The notes under the pieces: generated by a model
Told to the model about the DNA's origin: nothing
The model's database searches: none
What the model saw: only the letters and a program-made list of their open reading frames with translations
Part shown: positions 8,822-18,133 of the stretch, in pieces
Position numbering within the stretch: the stretch's first letter is position 1
Layout: every line of letters starts with the position of its first letter
From: Erwinia sp. OLFS4
GTDB taxonomy: Bacteria > Pseudomonadota > Gammaproteobacteria > Enterobacterales > Enterobacteriaceae
Assembly: GCF_002752165.1 (NCBI RefSeq)
Contig: NZ_MOMB01000050.1
Location: 1-64,000 of the forward strand
Direction of reading: 5' to 3'
Length of the DNA: 64,000 nt
Translations under genes and position numbers: made by a program

Positions 8822-8940
8822 AGCAGTCCGGCTCTGAAAAGCACCGTCCCAGCCAGGCTTTGATTATTGATTATGGTTTTTAGCCGTTAATTTCCGTAAA
8901 ATCATGGCCACTTTATTTTTGCGGTACGAGACAGGCTATT

Positions 8941-9417
8941 ATGGATTCACTGACGATCCCGGACATCGACCAGATACGTCGCTGGCTGGATCAGCAAAAT
9001 ATTATCTGGTTTGAATGCGATAGCTGTCAGGCTTTACATTTGCCGCATATGCAAAATTTTGATGGCATATTCGACGCAAAAATTGACCTTATCGATAACG
9101 TGATTCTTTTTTCCGCGCTGGCAGAAGTCAAACCAACGGCACTGATTCCACTCGTTGGTGATTTATCACAAATCAACGCCAGTTCGCTGACAATTAAAGC
9201 TTTTGTTGATATTCAGGATGACAACCTGCCAAAACTGGTGGTCTGTCAGTCGCTCAGCGTGGCGGCCGGCATTACCCTGGGTCAGTTCATTCACTTTATG
9301 AAGCAAAGTGAAGAACAGATTTCAATGATTATACTGGAGGCTTTTGCCAATCATTTACTGATCGGCGCAGAAGAGGATGAACCCCGGGCAACCAGCCAGT
9401 TGCACGCTCTCCACTAA
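8941..9417 (+). CDS. ybjN: YbjN-family protein
   Basis: A 158-residue cytoplasmic protein, the same length as E. coli YbjN. It shares nearly unchanged stretches such as FECDSCQALHLPHMQNFDG and DDNLPKLVVCQSLSV. YbjN has a fold like type-III secretion chaperones and has been linked genetically to motility, biofilm and stress tolerance; the biochemical role is unknown. It is the last gene of the ybjC-nfsA-rimK-ybjN series. A GC-rich hairpin (9426-9440) lies just after the stop, without a T-tract. Confidence 0.93.
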   Translation: MDSLTIPDIDQIRRWLDQQNIIWFECDSCQALHLPHMQNFDGIFDAKIDLIDNVILFSALAEVKPTALIPLVGDLSQINASSLTIKAFVDIQDDNLPKLVVCQSLSVAAGITLGQFIHFMKQSEEQISMIILEAFANHLLIGAEEDEPRATSQLHALH

Positions 9418-9840
9418 TAACCTCAGCGGCAGGTTGCCGCCGCGGAAAGTGTTTCCAGACCAGATTAGCGGCAAATTGCCTGGTGAGTAAGCAGTTTTTT
9501 CTCAGTCATCACCCTGTTTTATGCTGTATTCTGCCGGATATTGCCAGATATCCTTCGGCGCTATTCCCTGAGTGACGCATCCCATAAAGCAAATAAGCAG
9601 ACAAAATCGATAAAAGGTGTTTTTTAAGCTAAGGTCTGGTCTGACCCGGTGAGTACGGCTATTCTTGCGTGGCGGTAGTTTGCCTGCAAGGTCGTGGCTG
9701 GCATCGTTTTTTGCTATTAGCGTTACGATCAATATTCATTCATTGTAACGGCTTGTTGCGGCACGCGCATTCTTAGGCTCGTCATTACGGTCTGTCAGTA
9801 ATACTAAGCAGTAATTGATCCCTTTCTGGAGGATGGAAAC
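9418..9840. other. 423-base intergenic region upstream of potF
   Basis: No supported gene. It contains a short hairpin GCGGCA-GGT-TGCCGC (9426-9440) just after ybjN and a small perfect inverted repeat GGATAT-N6-ATATCC (9536-9553). The segment before potF (about 9690-9830) is AT-rich and is the likely promoter and leader of the potFGHI operon. A 76-codon minus-strand frame at 9502-9732 has no ribosome site or family resemblance. Confidence 0.5.
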
Positions 9841-10947
9841 ATGTTCAACCAACGTAAAAAATGGTTGTCAGCTGTGGTCACTGGCATGGTGATGGCTGCT
9901 TCTGCGGGCGTAATGGCTGAAGATAAGACGTTGCATGTTTATAACTGGTCGGATTATATCGCTGCTGACACGGTGCCGAACTTCGAAAAGCAAAGCGGTA
10001 TTAAAGTCGTTTACGATGTTTTTGATTCCAACGAAGTGCTGGAAGGTAAACTGATGGCCGGTAATACCGGTTATGACGTGGTGGTGCCTTCGTCAAGTTT
10101 CCTTGCCCGCCAGCTGCAGTCCGGCGTGTTTCAGCCGCTGGATAAAAGTAAGCTGCCAAACTATAAAAATCTCGATCCCGATTTACTGAAAAAACTCCAG
10201 CAGCACGATCCCGGAAATAAATATGCTATCCCTTATTTATGGGCGACCACCGGCATCGGCTACAACGTGGATAAAGTTAAACAGGTTCTGGGTAAAGATG
10301 CCCCTGTTGATAGCTGGGATCTGGTACTGAAACCGGAAAACCTTGAGAAGCTGAAAAGCTGCGGCGTCTCTTTTCTTGACGCGCCCGAGGAAATTTTTGC
10401 CACCGTACTTAATTATATGGGGAAAGATCCTAACAGTAGCCAGCCGGAAGATTATAAAGCTGCCGCTGATTTATTACTGAAGCTGCGGCCGAGTATTCGC
10501 TATTTTCATTCATCGCAGTACATTAACGATCTGGCCAACGGTAATACCTGCGTTGCCATTGGCTGGGCGGGGGATGTATTACAGGCGAAAAACCGGGCAG
10601 TTGAAGCGAAAAATGGCGTGCATATTGCCTACAGTATTCCCAAAGAGGGCGCGCTGGCATTCTTTGATATGCTGGCTATTCCCAAAGACGCCAAAAATAC
10701 CGATGCTGCTTATCAGTTTCTTAATTACCTGATGGAACCTGCCGTTATTGCCAACATCTCTAACAAAATGTTCTATGCCAGTGGTAACAAAGCGTCACTG
10801 CCACTGGTTGATGACAGTGTGCGCAAAAATCCGGGGATTTATCCGACACCGGATACTATGGCTAAGCTGTTCCTGCTTAAGGTCCAGCAGCCGAAACTTG
10901 ATCGGGTTCGTACCCGTGAGTGGACCCGGGTGAAGAGTGGTAAATAA
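9841..10947 (+). CDS. potF: putrescine-binding periplasmic protein
   Basis: PotF captures putrescine in the periplasm and hands it to the PotGHI membrane transporter. The 368-residue precursor (E. coli 370) has a signal peptide ending near residue 26 (AGVMA, then EDK). The mature start TLHVYNWSDYIA is the polyamine-binding family signature, with W and D contacting ligand amines. Later DSNEVLEGKL, VVVPSSSFLARQ and AIGWAGD line the binding cleft. A strong ribosome site (GGAGG) precedes the ATG. It is the first gene of potFGHI and is separated from potG by a 162-base spacer with a strong hairpin, which should raise binding-protein levels relative to the transporter. Confidence 0.95.
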   Translation: MFNQRKKWLSAVVTGMVMAASAGVMAEDKTLHVYNWSDYIAADTVPNFEKQSGIKVVYDVFDSNEVLEGKLMAGNTGYDVVVPSSSFLARQLQSGVFQPLDKSKLPNYKNLDPDLLKKLQQHDPGNKYAIPYLWATTGIGYNVDKVKQVLGKDAPVDSWDLVLKPENLEKLKSCGVSFLDAPEEIFATVLNYMGKDPNSSQPEDYKAAADLLLKLRPSIRYFHSSQYINDLANGNTCVAIGWAGDVLQAKNRAVEAKNGVHIAYSIPKEGALAFFDMLAIPKDAKNTDAAYQFLNYLMEPAVIANISNKMFYASGNKASLPLVDDSVRKNPGIYPTPDTMAKLFLLKVQQPKLDRVRTREWTRVKSGK

Positions 10948-10987
10948 TTAATCACGAAACCTGTTCAGCGTTTTCTATACTTAGGCT

Positions 10988-11019
10988 GTTCCCCGTTTTT
11001 TACCATCAGGGCGGGGAAC
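10988..11019 (+). terminator. potF-potG intercistronic hairpin (attenuator or mRNA stabiliser)
   Basis: GTTCCCCG (10988-10995) pairs exactly with CGGGGAAC (11012-11019). The loop, not the 3' flank, holds the T-run, so this is more likely an mRNA 3'-end stabiliser or partial terminator than a full stop. A second hairpin GCGGCA-GGC-TGCCGC lies at 11063-11077. Such a spacer explains excess binding protein over transporter. Confidence 0.5.
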
Positions 11020-11109
11020 GCTGTTAACAGGGGCAGCTTGCGGCCTCTGCTTTATTTTTCAGGCGGCAGGCTGCCGCAGATACCGATTTAGCGCCGGAGA
11101 GTAAGGTAA

Positions 11110-12243
11110 GTGAACGACGCGATTCCCCGCCCTCAAAGCAAAACCGGCAAGGCGATGACGCCGCTGCTGGAGATCCGCAACCTGACCCGCTCCTATGATG
11201 GTCAGCACGCCGTGGACGATGTCAGTCTGACCATATTTAAAGGTGAAATTTTTGCGCTGCTGGGTGCGTCCGGCTGTGGTAAATCAACCTTGCTGCGCAT
11301 GCTGGCGGGCTTTGAAACGCCGACACACGGTCAAATCATTCTTGACGGACAGGATTTATCGCTGGTGCCGCCTTATCAGCGACCAATTAATATGATGTTT
11401 CAGTCCTATGCGCTGTTTCCTCATATGACGGTGGAGCAAAATATTGCTTTCGGGCTTAAGCAGGATAGGCTGCCGAAAGCAGAAATTGCCAGCCGTGTCA
11501 GCGAGATGCTGGCGCTGGTGCATATGAGCGAATATGCAAAGCGTAAACCTCATCAGCTGTCTGGCGGTCAGCGTCAGCGCGTCGCGCTGGCCAGAAGTCT
11601 TGCCAAACGCCCCCGTCTGCTATTACTGGATGAACCGATGGGCGCGCTGGATAAAAAACTACGCGATCGTATGCAGCTGGAAGTGGTGGATATTCTTGAA
11701 CGTGTTGGGGTGACCTGTGTGATGGTGACCCACGATCAGGAAGAGGCGATGACGATGGCCGGGCGAATTGCCATTATGAACCGTGGAAAATTTGTGCAAA
11801 TCGGCGAGCCGGAAGAGATTTATGAACATCCAACCACCAGGTTCAGTGCTGAATTTATTGGTTCAGTGACCGTATTCGAAGGTCTGCTGCGCGAACGACA
11901 GGAAGATGGATTAATCATTGACAGTCCGGCACTGGTGCATCCGCTGAAGGTAGCTTCCGATGTATCGGTGGTGGCGGGTGTCCCGGTGTCGGTTGCGCTG
12001 CGTCCGGAAAAAGTGATGCTGTGTGAAGAGGTGCCGGCCGATGGTTTTAATTTTGCCACCGGCGAAGTGGTGCATATTGCTTATCTTGGTGACCTGTCGA
12101 TTTATCATGTGCGGTTAAAGAGCGGTCAGATGTTAAGCGCGCAGCTGCAAAATAGCTTTCGTTTTCGCAAAGGTGCGCCCACCTGGGGGGATGAAGTCCG
12201 CCTGTGCTGGGAAAGTGACAGCTGTGTGGTGTTGACGGTATAA
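11110..12243 (+). CDS. potG: putrescine ABC transporter ATP-binding subunit
   Basis: PotG is the cytoplasmic ATPase of the putrescine importer PotFGHI. The start is a GTG at 11110, giving 377 residues, the E. coli length, and the conserved opening NDAIPRPQ. The ABC motifs are clear: Walker A GASGCGKST (52-60), Q-loop FQSYALF (97-103), signature LSGGQ (150-154) and Walker B LLLLDEP (170-176). The C-terminal ~120 residues form the TOBE regulatory domain (VALRPEKVMLCEE). potH starts 12 bases after its stop. Confidence 0.96.
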   Translation: MNDAIPRPQSKTGKAMTPLLEIRNLTRSYDGQHAVDDVSLTIFKGEIFALLGASGCGKSTLLRMLAGFETPTHGQIILDGQDLSLVPPYQRPINMMFQSYALFPHMTVEQNIAFGLKQDRLPKAEIASRVSEMLALVHMSEYAKRKPHQLSGGQRQRVALARSLAKRPRLLLLDEPMGALDKKLRDRMQLEVVDILERVGVTCVMVTHDQEEAMTMAGRIAIMNRGKFVQIGEPEEIYEHPTTRFSAEFIGSVTVFEGLLRERQEDGLIIDSPALVHPLKVASDVSVVAGVPVSVALRPEKVMLCEEVPADGFNFATGEVVHIAYLGDLSIYHVRLKSGQMLSAQLQNSFRFRKGAPTWGDEVRLCWESDSCVVLTV

Positions 12244-12255
12244 GCCGGAGGCAAG

Positions 12256-13215
12256 ATGACTCAAGTTACTGAACGCGCGGCGCTGCCGTCCTCTCAGCCT
12301 GCCGGCGTTAAACGCTGGCTGACCCGGTTTCATATGCGTCACGGCCGTAAGCTGGTTATTGCGGTGCCTTATTGCTGGCTGGCACTGCTGTTTATGCTGC
12401 CGTTTCTGATTGTGCTGAAAATCAGCTTTGCTGATATTGCCCGGGCGATTCCTCCTTATACACAATTGCTGAGCTGGGCAGATGGTCAGCTGACCATGAT
12501 ACTCAATTTTGCCAATTACAGTACGCTGACTGACGATCCGTTGTATGTGGATGCGTATCTTCACTCTTTACAGGTTGCGGCAATTTCGACCCTGATCTGC
12601 CTGCTGATTGGCTATCCCCTTGCCTGGGCTATTGCACACGCCAGACCCACTTCGCGCAGTATCCTGCTGCTGTTAATTTTGCTGCCTTCATGGACGTCTT
12701 TTCTGGTACGCGTTTATGCCTGGATGGGGATACTCAATAATAATGGCGTGCTGAATAATTTATTGATTTGGCTGGGTATCATTGACCATCCTTTAACGAT
12801 TTTGTACACCAATCTGGCGGTATATATTGGCATTGTTTATTGTTATCTGCCGTTTATGGTGCTGCCAATTTACACCGCGCTGACCCGTCTTGATTATTCA
12901 CTGGTAGAAGCCTCCCTTGATCTCGGCGCCCGACCACTAAAAACTTTCTTCAGCGTTATTGTGCCGTTGACCAGAGGCGGCGTGATCGCCGGATCAATGT
13001 TGGTATTTATTCCGGCAGTCGGGGAATATGTAATTCCGGAATTATTAGGCGGGCCTGACAGCATCATGATTGGTCGCGTGTTGTGGCAGGAGTTTTTTAA
13101 TAATCGTGACTGGCCGGTTGCCTCTGCACTGGCGGTGATTATTCTGTTGATTCTGATATTGCCAATTATCTGGTTCCACAAACAGCAGAACAAATCGGTG
13201 GAGAAAAACGCATGA
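12256..13215 (+). CDS. potH: putrescine ABC transporter permease PotH
   Basis: One of the two membrane subunits that form the putrescine channel. It is 319 residues long (E. coli 317) with six predicted membrane helices after a basic cytoplasmic N-terminus. It carries the EAA motif that docks on PotG (VEASLDLGARPLKTFFSVIVPLTRGG, near 215-240), present as two short pieces: EASLDLGA and FFSVIVPLT. A GGAGG ribosome site lies directly after the potG stop. The ATG of potI overlaps its stop codon, so the two permeases are translationally coupled. Confidence 0.95.
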   Translation: MTQVTERAALPSSQPAGVKRWLTRFHMRHGRKLVIAVPYCWLALLFMLPFLIVLKISFADIARAIPPYTQLLSWADGQLTMILNFANYSTLTDDPLYVDAYLHSLQVAAISTLICLLIGYPLAWAIAHARPTSRSILLLLILLPSWTSFLVRVYAWMGILNNNGVLNNLLIWLGIIDHPLTILYTNLAVYIGIVYCYLPFMVLPIYTALTRLDYSLVEASLDLGARPLKTFFSVIVPLTRGGVIAGSMLVFIPAVGEYVIPELLGGPDSIMIGRVLWQEFFNNRDWPVASALAVIILLILILPIIWFHKQQNKSVEKNA

Positions 13216-14057
13216 ATCAGCTTCCTTACGTGCGTTCCAAAGGCCGGCTGGCCATTCTGGTGCTCTGTTTCTTTTTCCTCTATGCGCCGATGTTGTTGCT
13301 GGTGGTGTACTCGTTCAATGCTTCCCAGCTGGCGGCGTGGGAGCGCTTCTCACTGCACTGGTATAACGTGCTGTTTCATGATGATGCCATGATAAGCGCC
13401 GTCAGCCTTAGCCTGACTATTGCGGCTTTATCCGCTACCAGCGCGGTGGTGCTGGGCACCTTAGCAGCCGTCGTCATCGTCCGTTTTGGGCGTTTCCGTG
13501 GCTCGACCGGGTTTGCCTTTATGCTTACCGCACCGCTGGTAATGCCTGACGTGATAACCGGATTGTCATTGCTGCTGCTGTTTGTTGCCATGGGCAATGC
13601 ATTCGGCTGGCCGGGAGATCGCGGCATGGTGACGATCTGGCTGGCACATGTCACGTTTTGTACGGCATACGTGGCGGTGGTGATCAATGCCCGTCTGCGC
13701 GAACTCGATCGCTCGATTGAAGAAGCGGCGATGGACCTTGGTGCAACACCGCTGAAAGTTTTCTTTGTCATCACTGTACCTATGATTCTGCCGGCTATCG
13801 TCACCGGCTGGTTACTGGCATTTACCCTGTCACTGGATGATCTGGTGATTGCCAGTTTTGTTACCGGTCCCGGTGCTACGACGTTGCCAATGGCGATTTT
13901 TGCCACGGTAAGACGGGGAATTAACCCGGAAATTAATGCGCTGGCTTCGTTGATCCTGCTGGTGGTTGGCGTGGTTGGTTTTATTGCCTGGCGCATTATG
14001 GCTCATGAAGAAAAACAGCGACAGCGTGATATTCAGCGCGCACGGGCAGGACATTAA
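13212..14057 (+). CDS. potI: putrescine ABC transporter permease PotI
   Basis: Second membrane subunit of the PotFGHI importer, 281 residues as in E. coli. It has six membrane helices and an EAA loop (EEAAMDLGATPLKVFFVIT). The start overlaps the potH stop by four bases (ATGA), which keeps the two permeases in equal amounts. The C-terminal tail is basic (EEKQRQRDIQRARAGH). It is the last gene of the operon, and the 342 bases that follow hold no clear terminator. Confidence 0.95.
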   Translation: MNQLPYVRSKGRLAILVLCFFFLYAPMLLLVVYSFNASQLAAWERFSLHWYNVLFHDDAMISAVSLSLTIAALSATSAVVLGTLAAVVIVRFGRFRGSTGFAFMLTAPLVMPDVITGLSLLLLFVAMGNAFGWPGDRGMVTIWLAHVTFCTAYVAVVINARLRELDRSIEEAAMDLGATPLKVFFVITVPMILPAIVTGWLLAFTLSLDDLVIASFVTGPGATTLPMAIFATVRRGINPEINALASLILLVVGVVGFIAWRIMAHEEKQRQRDIQRARAGH

Positions 14058-14399
14058 TCTGCCGATTGTCTGTCAACGCCTGCAGGCGGATAACAGCGCA
14101 TTGCCAGAGTGGTGCGCGGATGTCAGCGTTGAGTGAAACCGGCCGTATAGTCCGGCAAATAGCATGCAGGCGGTGGCCGCTGAGCCGTGGTGAAAATATC
14201 GCCGGCTCGCGGCCGACCGTAAATAAATGACTTATATTTTGTGTAGTAATCCGATTTTAGGAAAATACATTATTTATAAAGGTCCCGGTGATGGAAACTA
14301 TTGTCAGATTGCGCTAATAATAAAACCAGCATGAATATTGTTAGCTGCCTTGTTAACGCATCGCGCGAATCTGAACAATCGCTGGCAGGAGAGGGGGCA
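14058..14399. other. 342-base intergenic region between potI and ybjO
   Basis: Nothing supported as a gene. The left half is GC-rich with several short repeats of GCAGGCGG type (near 14091 and 14166). The right half (14220-14290) is AT-rich and is the probable ybjO promoter. An open frame continuous with ybjO begins at 14301 but lacks a ribosome site. Confidence 0.5.
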
Positions 14400-14879
14400 A
14401 TGTCTGATATCTTTCGGGGACCGCCTGTGACGACAGGACAATCTGGCTCCGCTCCCGTTGCGGTGTTGGTTACCGGCATTGCGATTATTGCAATCCGGCT
14501 GCTGGATGTACTGCTGTTGAGTAGTGAACTCGGTCTGCAGGAACTGATGAATTTTGTTCATCGTAGTGCCCAGGCCTGGGATTCCACGCTGATATTTATT
14601 GGCAGTCAGCTGCTGTTTTTTTTTGAATTACGTTGCGCTTTCGGCATTATTCAGGGCAGAAACTGGGCGCGCTGGGGATATGTTTTTAGCCAGATTATTG
14701 CGCTTAGTTATTTATTTGTGGCGTCAATGGGATGGGTATATCCGGAAATATTCAGTATTAGTGGTGAAAATAATACGCAGATTATCCACCGGCTTATTGC
14801 GCAGAAATTTCCCGACCTGCTGCTGATTTTACTGTTGTTTCTGCCTGGCAGCAGCCGGCAATTTTTCCGGCAAGCCTGA
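14400..14879 (+). CDS. ybjO: inner-membrane protein of unknown function YbjO
   Basis: 159 residues (E. coli YbjO 162) with four predicted membrane helices. Shared segments include IRLLDVLLL near the start of the first helix, FVHRSAQAWDSTLIF, RNWARWGYVFSQI and the tail FLPGSSRQFFRQA. The ATG at 14400 is preferred because a GAGAGGGGG ribosome site precedes it and the length fits; the frame is open for 33 more codons upstream. The gene lies between potI and rlmC exactly as in E. coli. No function is known. Confidence 0.85.
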   Translation: MSDIFRGPPVTTGQSGSAPVAVLVTGIAIIAIRLLDVLLLSSELGLQELMNFVHRSAQAWDSTLIFIGSQLLFFFELRCAFGIIQGRNWARWGYVFSQIIALSYLFVASMGWVYPEIFSISGENNTQIIHRLIAQKFPDLLLILLLFLPGSSRQFFRQA

Positions 14880-14931
14880 TACGGTGGTGATACAATCCCC
14901 CTCCGCTTGACCAACGACAACAGGTTTTCTG

Positions 14932-16065
14932 ATGCATTGCGCGCTTTATGACGCCGGGCGCTGTCGCTCCTGCCAGTGGCTGGAGATCCCTTATCCGGCG
15001 CAGCTTAGTCAAAAACAATCTTATCTTGAAACCCTGCTGCAGCCGTTTAATGTCGAGGAATGGCTGGCACCACAGGCGTCGCCTGAGCAGGGGTTTCGTA
15101 ACAAAGCGAAAATGGTGGTCAGCGGTAGCGTTGAGCGGCCGTTATTTGGCATTATGCAGCGGGATGGCCATGGCGTCGACCTTTGCCACTGTCCGCTTTA
15201 TCCTGCCAGCTTCGCAGCGGTTTTTGCCAGCCTGAAACCTTTCATTGCCCGTGCTGGCCTGACCCCCTATAACGTGGCCCGCCGGCGCGGGGAGCTGAAA
15301 TACATTTTGCTAACGGAAAGCCGTTACAGTGGTGAGATGATGCTGCGTTTTGTACTGCGCTCGCGGGCAAAGCTGCCTCAGCTCCAGGCGGCGCTTCCCT
15401 GGTTGCGGCAGCAATTGCCACAGCTGCGGGTGATCAGCGTCAATATTCAGCCGGTGCATATGGCTATTCTCGAAGGTGAAGAAGAGATTTTCCTCAGTGA
15501 GGATCGGGCGCTGGCTGAGCAGCTTAATCAGATACCGCTGTGGATCAGACCCGGCAGTTTTTTCCAGACCAACGCCAGCGTTGCCGCTGACCTGTATGCC
15601 AGTGCGGGTCGCTGGATTGCCGGATTGCCTGTCAGCACGCTGTGGGATCTGTTCTGTGGTGTGGGTGGTTTTGGTTTGCACTGCGCGACCCCGGCGATGT
15701 CTGTGACCGGCATCGAAATAAGCCCCGAGGCGATAACCTGCGCGCGCCAGTCCGCTCAGGCCCTCGGCCTGGATAACGTCAGGTTTTCCGCGCTGGATTC
15801 CACCGCCTTTGCCGAAGCAAAAGCGCAGGCACCTGATCTGGTGCTGGTGAATCCGCCGCGGCGCGGAATAGGGGCTGAACTGTGTCTGTGGCTGGCAAAA
15901 AATGCGCCACGCTGGATCCTTTATTCCAGCTGTCAGGCCGAAAGCCTGGTTCAGGATCTGGCGCATCTGGGCGGTTATCAGCTCAGCCGGGTACAGCTGT
16001 TTGATATGTTTCCCCATACCAGCCACTATGAGGTGCTGGTTCTGTTAACGCGTATTGAGGATTAA
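14932..16065 (+). CDS. rlmC: 23S rRNA m5U747 methyltransferase
   Basis: RlmC (formerly RumB) methylates uridine 747 of 23S rRNA with S-adenosylmethionine. It is 377 residues (E. coli 375). The N-terminus carries the iron-sulfur cluster cysteines C3, C11 and C14 ([12 protein letters not shown]), and a fourth lies in the LCHCPLYP segment. The SAM-binding motif is [14 protein letters not shown] (near 242-255). The catalytic region has VNPPRRG and the nucleophilic cysteine in LYSSCQAES. The tail [14 protein letters not shown] is typical of the RlmC/RlmD/TrmA family. Its stop overlaps the end of the convergent artJ remnant. Confidence 0.96.
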   Translation: MHCALYDAGRCRSCQWLEIPYPAQLSQKQSYLETLLQPFNVEEWLAPQASPEQGFRNKAKMVVSGSVERPLFGIMQRDGHGVDLCHCPLYPASFAAVFASLKPFIARAGLTPYNVARRRGELKYILLTESRYSGEMMLRFVLRSRAKLPQLQAALPWLRQQLPQLRVISVNIQPVHMAILEGEEEIFLSEDRALAEQLNQIPLWIRPGSFFQTNASVAADLYASAGRWIAGLPVSTLWDLFCGVGGFGLHCATPAMSVTGIEISPEAITCARQSAQALGLDNVRFSALDSTAFAEAKAQAPDLVLVNPPRRGIGAELCLWLAKNAPRWILYSSCQAESLVQDLAHLGGYQLSRVQLFDMFPHTSHYEVLVLLTRIED

Positions 16066-16553
16066 TCAGAAAACCACTGCTTGTACAGAGCTTCAGGCAG
16101 GTCGTTTTTTCCAGCCCGGCCAGCGCGTGATTAAAGCGCTCACGTAACCCGTTATTCTCCTGCGCCACTGTCTGGCCGTGGCAGCATCGGCTACTACGGC
16201 ATCCAGACGCTGATTTTGTAAATCCAGCATTGCATTAATGTTTAATGTAGCTGTCGTAAGGGACGGCGATTATCTGCGGATAGCGTTGGCGGAAATAAGC
16301 CTGATGGGTAGTTGCGCTACCGACGCCGGGGCGTTTTCCTTGCAGCTGTTGCAATGACGTCAAACGTCCGGATTCGGCATTCATGTGCTGACAGAGCGCG
16401 TTAGATAAATCAATGTCAAAACCAACTGGTTGATTTTGACATTGATATATTCAAATGGGGGTAAGTGGCGGAACAGGCAACGCGTATTTGTTCACCGGCG
16501 TAAGTCGTCAGCGTGTTCAGCATGAACAGCAGAGCATACAGGCCGGTTTTCAT
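16062..16553 (-). pseudogene. artJ: decayed arginine-binding protein gene (artJ remnant)
   Basis: E. coli keeps artJ, a second arginine-binding protein gene, between rlmC and artM. Here the same spot holds about 490 bases of minus-strand sequence that still reads as pieces of an Art-type binding protein in shifting frames. They are a signal peptide from ATG 16553 (MKTGLYALLFMLNTLTTYAG), then IRVACSATYPHL, then in another frame QPVGFDIDLSNALCQHMNAE, then LQGKRPGVGSATTHQAYF and VPYDSY, then NAMLDLQNQRLDAVVAD, and finally LYKQWFSD with a stop at 16064. Compared with artI about 240 bases of the middle are missing, plus several frameshifts and a stop. It cannot encode a working protein. artI nearby is intact. 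Confidence 0.88.
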
Positions 16554-16744
16554 CAGAGTATCCTCACGCTCAGACGGCCATCATCAGTCTGTTATCAACA
16601 TGCCATTGCACTGAATATTGCGCAAGTCAGGACGTTTAAATATGTGATTAAGGCGCGGGCGCTCAGCGGCAGAATTTATGCACAATGACGCAATTTTATG
16701 CAGGCAGCGCTGCGGCCTCACCGGCGGCAGCGCCACGCAGGTGG

Positions 16745-17413
16745 TTAGTTTCGTTGTTCAAATGCCAGCGCACGACGCTCAATCAGACGCATCAGCAGTG
16801 TCAGCAGCCCATTGACGCACAGATAAATGACGCCAGCGGCGACGTAGACCATAACGTCATAAGTCCGGCCAAACAGCATTTGTCCGTGGCCCATAACGTC
16901 CATCAGCGTGATGGTGTAAGCCAGTGAGGTACTTTTAAATACCAGCACCACTTCGTTGGAATACGCAGAGAGCGCGCGCTTGAAAGCGTAAGGCAACAAA
17001 ATATGCAATGTTTCCTTGCGGCTCATGCCCAGCGCCGCACATGACTGCCATTGGCCGGATGGAATTGCCCGGATGGCACCATAAAAAAGCTGGCTGGTAT
17101 AGGCGGCGCTGTTAAGCGCCAGCGCCAGCAGCGCACACAGCCAGGGCTGGGAAAGCAGCTGCCATAGCCAGTGGATATGCTGGAGTGCGGGAAACTGCCC
17201 TGGTCCGTAATAAATAAGGAAAATTTGTACCAGCAGCGGTGTACCGGTAAACAGCGTAATATAACCGCGTACAGCCTGGCTAAAAACCGGTACCTTCAGC
17301 GTCAGAATGATGGTAAACAGCACGGCCAGCAACAGGGCCAGGATCAACGAAATGGCCGTCAGCGTCAGACTGGTCTGCAAGCCTGTTAACAGTTCAGGAA
17401 AGTAACTCAGCAT
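16745..17413 (-). CDS. artM: arginine ABC transporter permease ArtM
   Basis: Inner-membrane subunit of the arginine importer ArtPIQM, 222 residues as in E. coli. It has five predicted membrane helices and the EAA-type loop [24 protein letters not shown] that contacts the ATPase ArtP. The start overlaps the artQ stop by seven bases, so the two permeases are coupled. It ends the operon. A GC-rich hairpin (GCGCTGC at 16707-16713 with GCAGCGC at 16727-16733) follows without a T-run, then the artJ remnant. Confidence 0.95.
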   Translation of the reverse strand: MLSYFPELLTGLQTSLTLTAISLILALLLAVLFTIILTLKVPVFSQAVRGYITLFTGTPLLVQIFLIYYGPGQFPALQHIHWLWQLLSQPWLCALLALALNSAAYTSQLFYGAIRAIPSGQWQSCAALGMSRKETLHILLPYAFKRALSAYSNEVVLVFKSTSLAYTITLMDVMGHGQMLFGRTYDVMVYVAAGVIYLCVNGLLTLLMRLIERRALAFEQRN

Positions 17414-18129
17414 CGGTGGTCTCCCCGTTCAAAACGCGTCGCCCGGGCATCGATATAGCGCAACAGCTGCTGGCTGAGCAGAGTGATAACCAGATAAATT
17501 GCGGCGGCAATCAGATAGCCGCTAAAGGGTTTCTGGGTGTAGCTGATGATACTTTTGGTTTGCAGCATAATATCATTGACGCTAATTAGTGACACCAGTG
17601 CAGTATCTTTTAGTAATACCAGCCATTGGTTACCCAGACCAGGCAAAGCATGGCGCCACATTTGCGGCATGATAAGCCGGATGAAAAGCGTACTTTTGCG
17701 CATGCCCAGTGCCATTCCTGACTCCCACTGACCGGGTGCTATCGCCTTCAGCGCGCCGCGCAGGGTTTGCGATGCATAGGCGGAGTAAAGCAGGGAAAGC
17801 GCAACCACGCCGCAGAGAAAGGGGCTGACATTAAAGTTTTCTATCGGCATTTTCACCGCCAGGGTAAACAAGCCTAAATGCAGCGTAAAACCATCGGACA
17901 GCGTGATCAGCAGTTGCGAGGCGCCAAAATAAATTGCCAGCACCACCAGAATTTCCGGCAGACCGCGGATCAGGGTGACCACAACGGTCGCCAGCCAGGC
18001 CAGTGGCTTAAAGCGTGATACTTCGCAGCTGGCAAACAGCATGGCCAGTATCATCCCTATCAGTAGCGCGCAAATGGCAAGGCCGACGGTGGTTCCGGCG
18101 GCGCTTGCAAGAGAGATAAATTCATTCAT
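17407..18129 (-). CDS. artQ: arginine ABC transporter permease ArtQ
   Basis: Second permease of the arginine importer, 240 residues (E. coli 238). It has five membrane helices and the docking loop [34 protein letters not shown], typical of the HisMQ polar amino-acid permease subfamily. It starts four bases after the artI stop and overlaps artM by seven bases. ArtQ and ArtM form the heterodimeric channel served by ArtI outside and ArtP inside. Confidence 0.95.
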   Translation of the reverse strand: MNEFISLASAAGTTVGLAICALLIGMILAMLFASCEVSRFKPLAWLATVVVTLIRGLPEILVVLAIYFGASQLLITLSDGFTLHLGLFTLAVKMPIENFNVSPFLCGVVALSLLYSAYASQTLRGALKAIAPGQWESGMALGMRKSTLFIRLIMPQMWRHALPGLGNQWLVLLKDTALVSLISVNDIMLQTKSIISYTQKPFSGYLIAAAIYLVITLLSQQLLRYIDARATRFERGDHRC

Positions 18130-18133
18130 TCAA

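Noticed and set aside
13376..13996. 206-codon minus-strand frame inside potI
   Set aside because: Antisense shadow of a clear permease gene; composition is Ser/Thr/Ile-rich nonsense with no start signal.
15310..16026. 238-codon minus-strand frame inside rlmC
   Set aside because: Antisense to an intact, well-recognised methyltransferase; no ribosome site or family motif.
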